From positions 1 through 5,265 of the forward strand of contig WTAX01000237.1 in assembly GCA_013139395.1 (NCBI GenBank): DNA of 5,265 nt, given 5' to 3'. The DNA is from Gammaproteobacteria bacterium. Lineage in GTDB: Bacteria; Pseudomonadota; Gammaproteobacteria; GRL18. Position 1 is the stretch's first letter, and every line of letters begins with the position of its first letter. Below are positions 3,918 to 5,265 of this stretch, in pieces. The position numbers were made by a program, and so were the translations under genes. The notes beneath the pieces are model-generated. The model worked only from the letters and a program-made list of their open reading frames with translations. It was not told where the DNA came from and did no database searches.

Positions 3918-5265
3918 ATGGCACAGTCCATCGGTCAGGTTATATTTATATCAGGTAACGTGAAAGCAGTTGATAGCTTAGGTAATGAACGAGAACTAGA
4001 TATCAACTCAATGGTTTATCTCGGTGAAACTATTGTCACTGAAGGTACTGATAGCCGAATAATGATGAAAATGGATAATAACCAGTCCATTACTCTGGGA
4101 AGAAATGACAAACTCACCCTCGATGGTGATATTTACGATCCCACAGCTATGCCGATTCAAGAAAGTATTGCTTCAGTGGAAAGCATACAAGAAGCCCTTT
4201 TAAATGACCCTGATTTTGATCCTACAGAGCTTGAAGCGACAGCTGCAGGTGATGATAACGTAAGTGATAGCTCAGCAGAACCAATTGTGATTACCCATAC
4301 TCAACAGGGTGTTGAGTATGATTTTCTTGATACCATAGGTGTTAATGATGAGATACAAGCTGTTGATGATTTTTTTGCTAATAGTAGACAGTTAGTTGAA
4401 GAAGATTTGCCTCAAACTATAGAAAATGACGCGCCCACCATAGACGTTATTGCCAATGACTTTACCGAAGATGCCGGTGGTTTAACCGCCGGCGTCAGTG
4501 TCGCGGCTACCTACAGTACCGCGGATGCCGAGAATGATGCCGTTACCGTAACTTTCAACAGCAGCAGTGCACACTATACACTGGGCAGCGGCGTTGATGC
4601 CGGCAAGGTGCTGTTGACCCAGGCGGGTATTGATGTGATCAATGCCGGCGGTACGCTGGATGATATCGATCTGAAAGTCACCGAAGATGGCGATGCCAGC
4701 CAGTTCGGCACCGATCTGGACACCCCGGTGGTAACGCCGGTCAATGATGTCCCTATCGCTTTTGATGATAATGTCTCTATGGATGAAGATACTTCGGTTG
4801 ATATCGATATCCTCGCCAATGATACTGGTTTGGGTGATGCACCAGTTACTATAACTACTGTAACACAAGGTACAAACGGTACTGTTGCTATTAACTCTGA
4901 TGGAACAATTAAATATACTCCAAATACAAACTATAGTGGAGCTGATAGTTTTACCTATACAATTGCAGATGCAGATGGTGAAACTTCAACTGCGACAGTT
5001 AATTTAAATGTTATTCCAGTTGCGGATGCATTGTTTCCTGATGGTGATTTCAGTGTTGTTATTGGTGATCCTGTTGATTATGATTTAACCGGGGCTACGC
5101 TTACTGGCACAACCTGGACAACTGCTTCAGGTATTACCGTTGTTGGTTCTGGTGATATCAATATTCTTAATACCAATAATGGCCTTGGACTTGGTGTTGA
5201 TAGTCATACTGGTACTGGTGAAGAAGCTAATCGAATTGATCCAGGTGAAAACATTAAGTTCACTT
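3918..5265 (+). CDS. Large Lap-type adhesin with N-terminal retention module and Ig/cadherin-like repeats (3' truncated by window)
   Basis: 449 codons are visible and the frame is still open at the edge. ATG 3918 is preceded by AGAGG (3907-3911) at six bases. Residues 1-105 match the Lap retention module: IGQVIFISGNVKAVDSLGNE (5-24), then VYLGETIVTEG (33-43) and ITLGRNDKLTLDGD (58-71). This region folds in the periplasm and plugs the type I channel. TAAG at 108-111 (4239-4250) fits the LapG cleavage site, with the cut expected between Ala109 and Ala110. An acidic linker follows, then a repeat domain at about 171-279, a Big_9/cadherin-like domain at about 281-366 (DDNVSMDEDTSVDIDILAND, later YSGADSFTYTIADADGETST), and the start of another beta domain from about 370. 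Acidic DxND-type sites suggest calcium binding between repeats. No Sec signal is present, as expected for C-terminal type I export; RTX repeats and secretion signal would lie beyond the window. The likely role is cell attachment or biofilm formation. Confidence 0.9.
   Translation, partial: MAQSIGQVIFISGNVKAVDSLGNERELDINSMVYLGETIVTEGTDSRIMMKMDNNQSITLGRNDKLTLDGDIYDPTAMPIQESIASVESIQEALLNDPDFDPTELEATAAGDDNVSDSSAEPIVITHTQQGVEYDFLDTIGVNDEIQAVDDFFANSRQLVEEDLPQTIENDAPTIDVIANDFTEDAGGLTAGVSVAATYSTADAENDAVTVTFNSSSAHYTLGSGVDAGKVLLTQAGIDVINAGGTLDDIDLKVTEDGDASQFGTDLDTPVVTPVNDVPIAFDDNVSMDEDTSVDIDILANDTGLGDAPVTITTVTQGTNGTVAINSDGTIKYTPNTNYSGADSFTYTIADADGETSTATVNLNVIPVADALFPDGDFSVVIGDPVDYDLTGATLTGTTWTTASGITVVGSGDINILNTNNGLGLGVDSHTGTGEEANRIDPGENIKFT
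4239..4250 (+). other. Predicted LapG-type protease cleavage motif (TAAG)
   Basis: Codons for Thr108-Ala109-Ala110-Gly111 directly follow the retention module, after an acidic DPDFDPTELEA stretch. In Pseudomonas LapA the calcium-dependent periplasmic protease LapG cuts between the two alanines of a TAAG motif at nearly the same residue number. Position and context therefore support the same release mechanism here, although lapG and lapD are not in this window. Confidence 0.75.
4428..4757 (+). repeat. G+C-rich adhesin repeat-domain unit (single copy visible)
   Basis: Residues 171-280 run from DAPTIDVIANDFTEDAGG to TPVVTPVNDVPI, a self-contained beta-sandwich unit of about 110 residues of the kind repeated in tandem in giant adhesins. 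NDAP at its start (170-173) and NDVP at its end (276-279) are the typical linkers marking unit borders. Its base composition differs sharply from the flanks: hand counts give 139 G+C of 240 (58%) over 4501-4740, against 33-37% in 60-base blocks on either side. Only one copy is in the window; further copies may follow beyond it. Confidence 0.6.

Noticed and set aside
4574..4819. 81-codon open frame on the - strand
   Set aside because: Another antisense frame over the same adhesin region; Ser/Thr-rich composition is the complement of the real gene.
4482..4868. 128-codon open frame on the - strand
   Set aside because: It is antisense to the adhesin repeat. Long antisense frames are expected opposite G+C-rich, Asp/Gly/Ala-rich coding sequence, and the product resembles no family.
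1..5265. CRISPR array, tRNA, rRNA or intact insertion sequence
   Set aside because: No regularly spaced direct repeats, tRNA-like cloverleaf, rRNA sequence or complete transposase was seen; only the integrase fragment indicates mobile DNA.

Overview
The window reads as part of a type I secretion / giant-adhesin locus of an AT-rich bacterium, most likely a gammaproteobacterium. The basis is the gene families (HlyD-type adaptor, TolC-type outer-membrane channel, LuxR-type regulator, Lap-type retention-module adhesin) and the low G+C of most of the sequence (about 35% by hand count in several 60-base blocks). I cannot name a genus.

Layout on the + strand: (1) bases 2-118 are the last 38 codons of an HlyD/LapC-like periplasmic adaptor; (2) 278-1615 is a TolC/LapE-like outer-membrane channel; (3) 1642-2301 is a small LuxR-type regulator with a receiver-like domain that lacks the phosphorylation residues; (4) 2302-2921 is about 620 bases without a convincing gene, holding several perfect dyads and a foldable segment that ends in an intrinsic terminator (candidate small RNA); (5) 2922-3335 is a 137-residue exported protein of unknown function, followed by a hairpin terminator; (6) 3412-3660 on the - strand is a decayed tyrosine-integrase fragment, with a 53-codon unknown reading frame beside it; (7) 3806-3917 is a promoter region with a three-part AGTAC/GTACT dyad upstream of a perfect TATAAT; (8) 3918 to the right edge is the start of a large adhesin: a Lap-type retention module, a TAAG site expected for LapG-type cleavage, then tandem Ig/cadherin-like repeat domains. 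It runs off the window after 449 codons.

Inferred working model: the ABC transporter (left of the window), adaptor and TolC-like channel export the adhesin. Its N-terminal retention module anchors it in the secretion pore until a LapG-type protease (not in this window) cuts it. The phosphorylation-independent LuxR-type regulator between the secretion genes and the adhesin is a reasonable candidate to act on the dyad at the adhesin promoter.

The most notable points are that dyad and its geometry, the pseudo-receiver regulator, a sharp G+C-rich block coding for one adhesin repeat, the candidate RNA at 2702-2801, and the integrase scar separating secretion genes from cargo.
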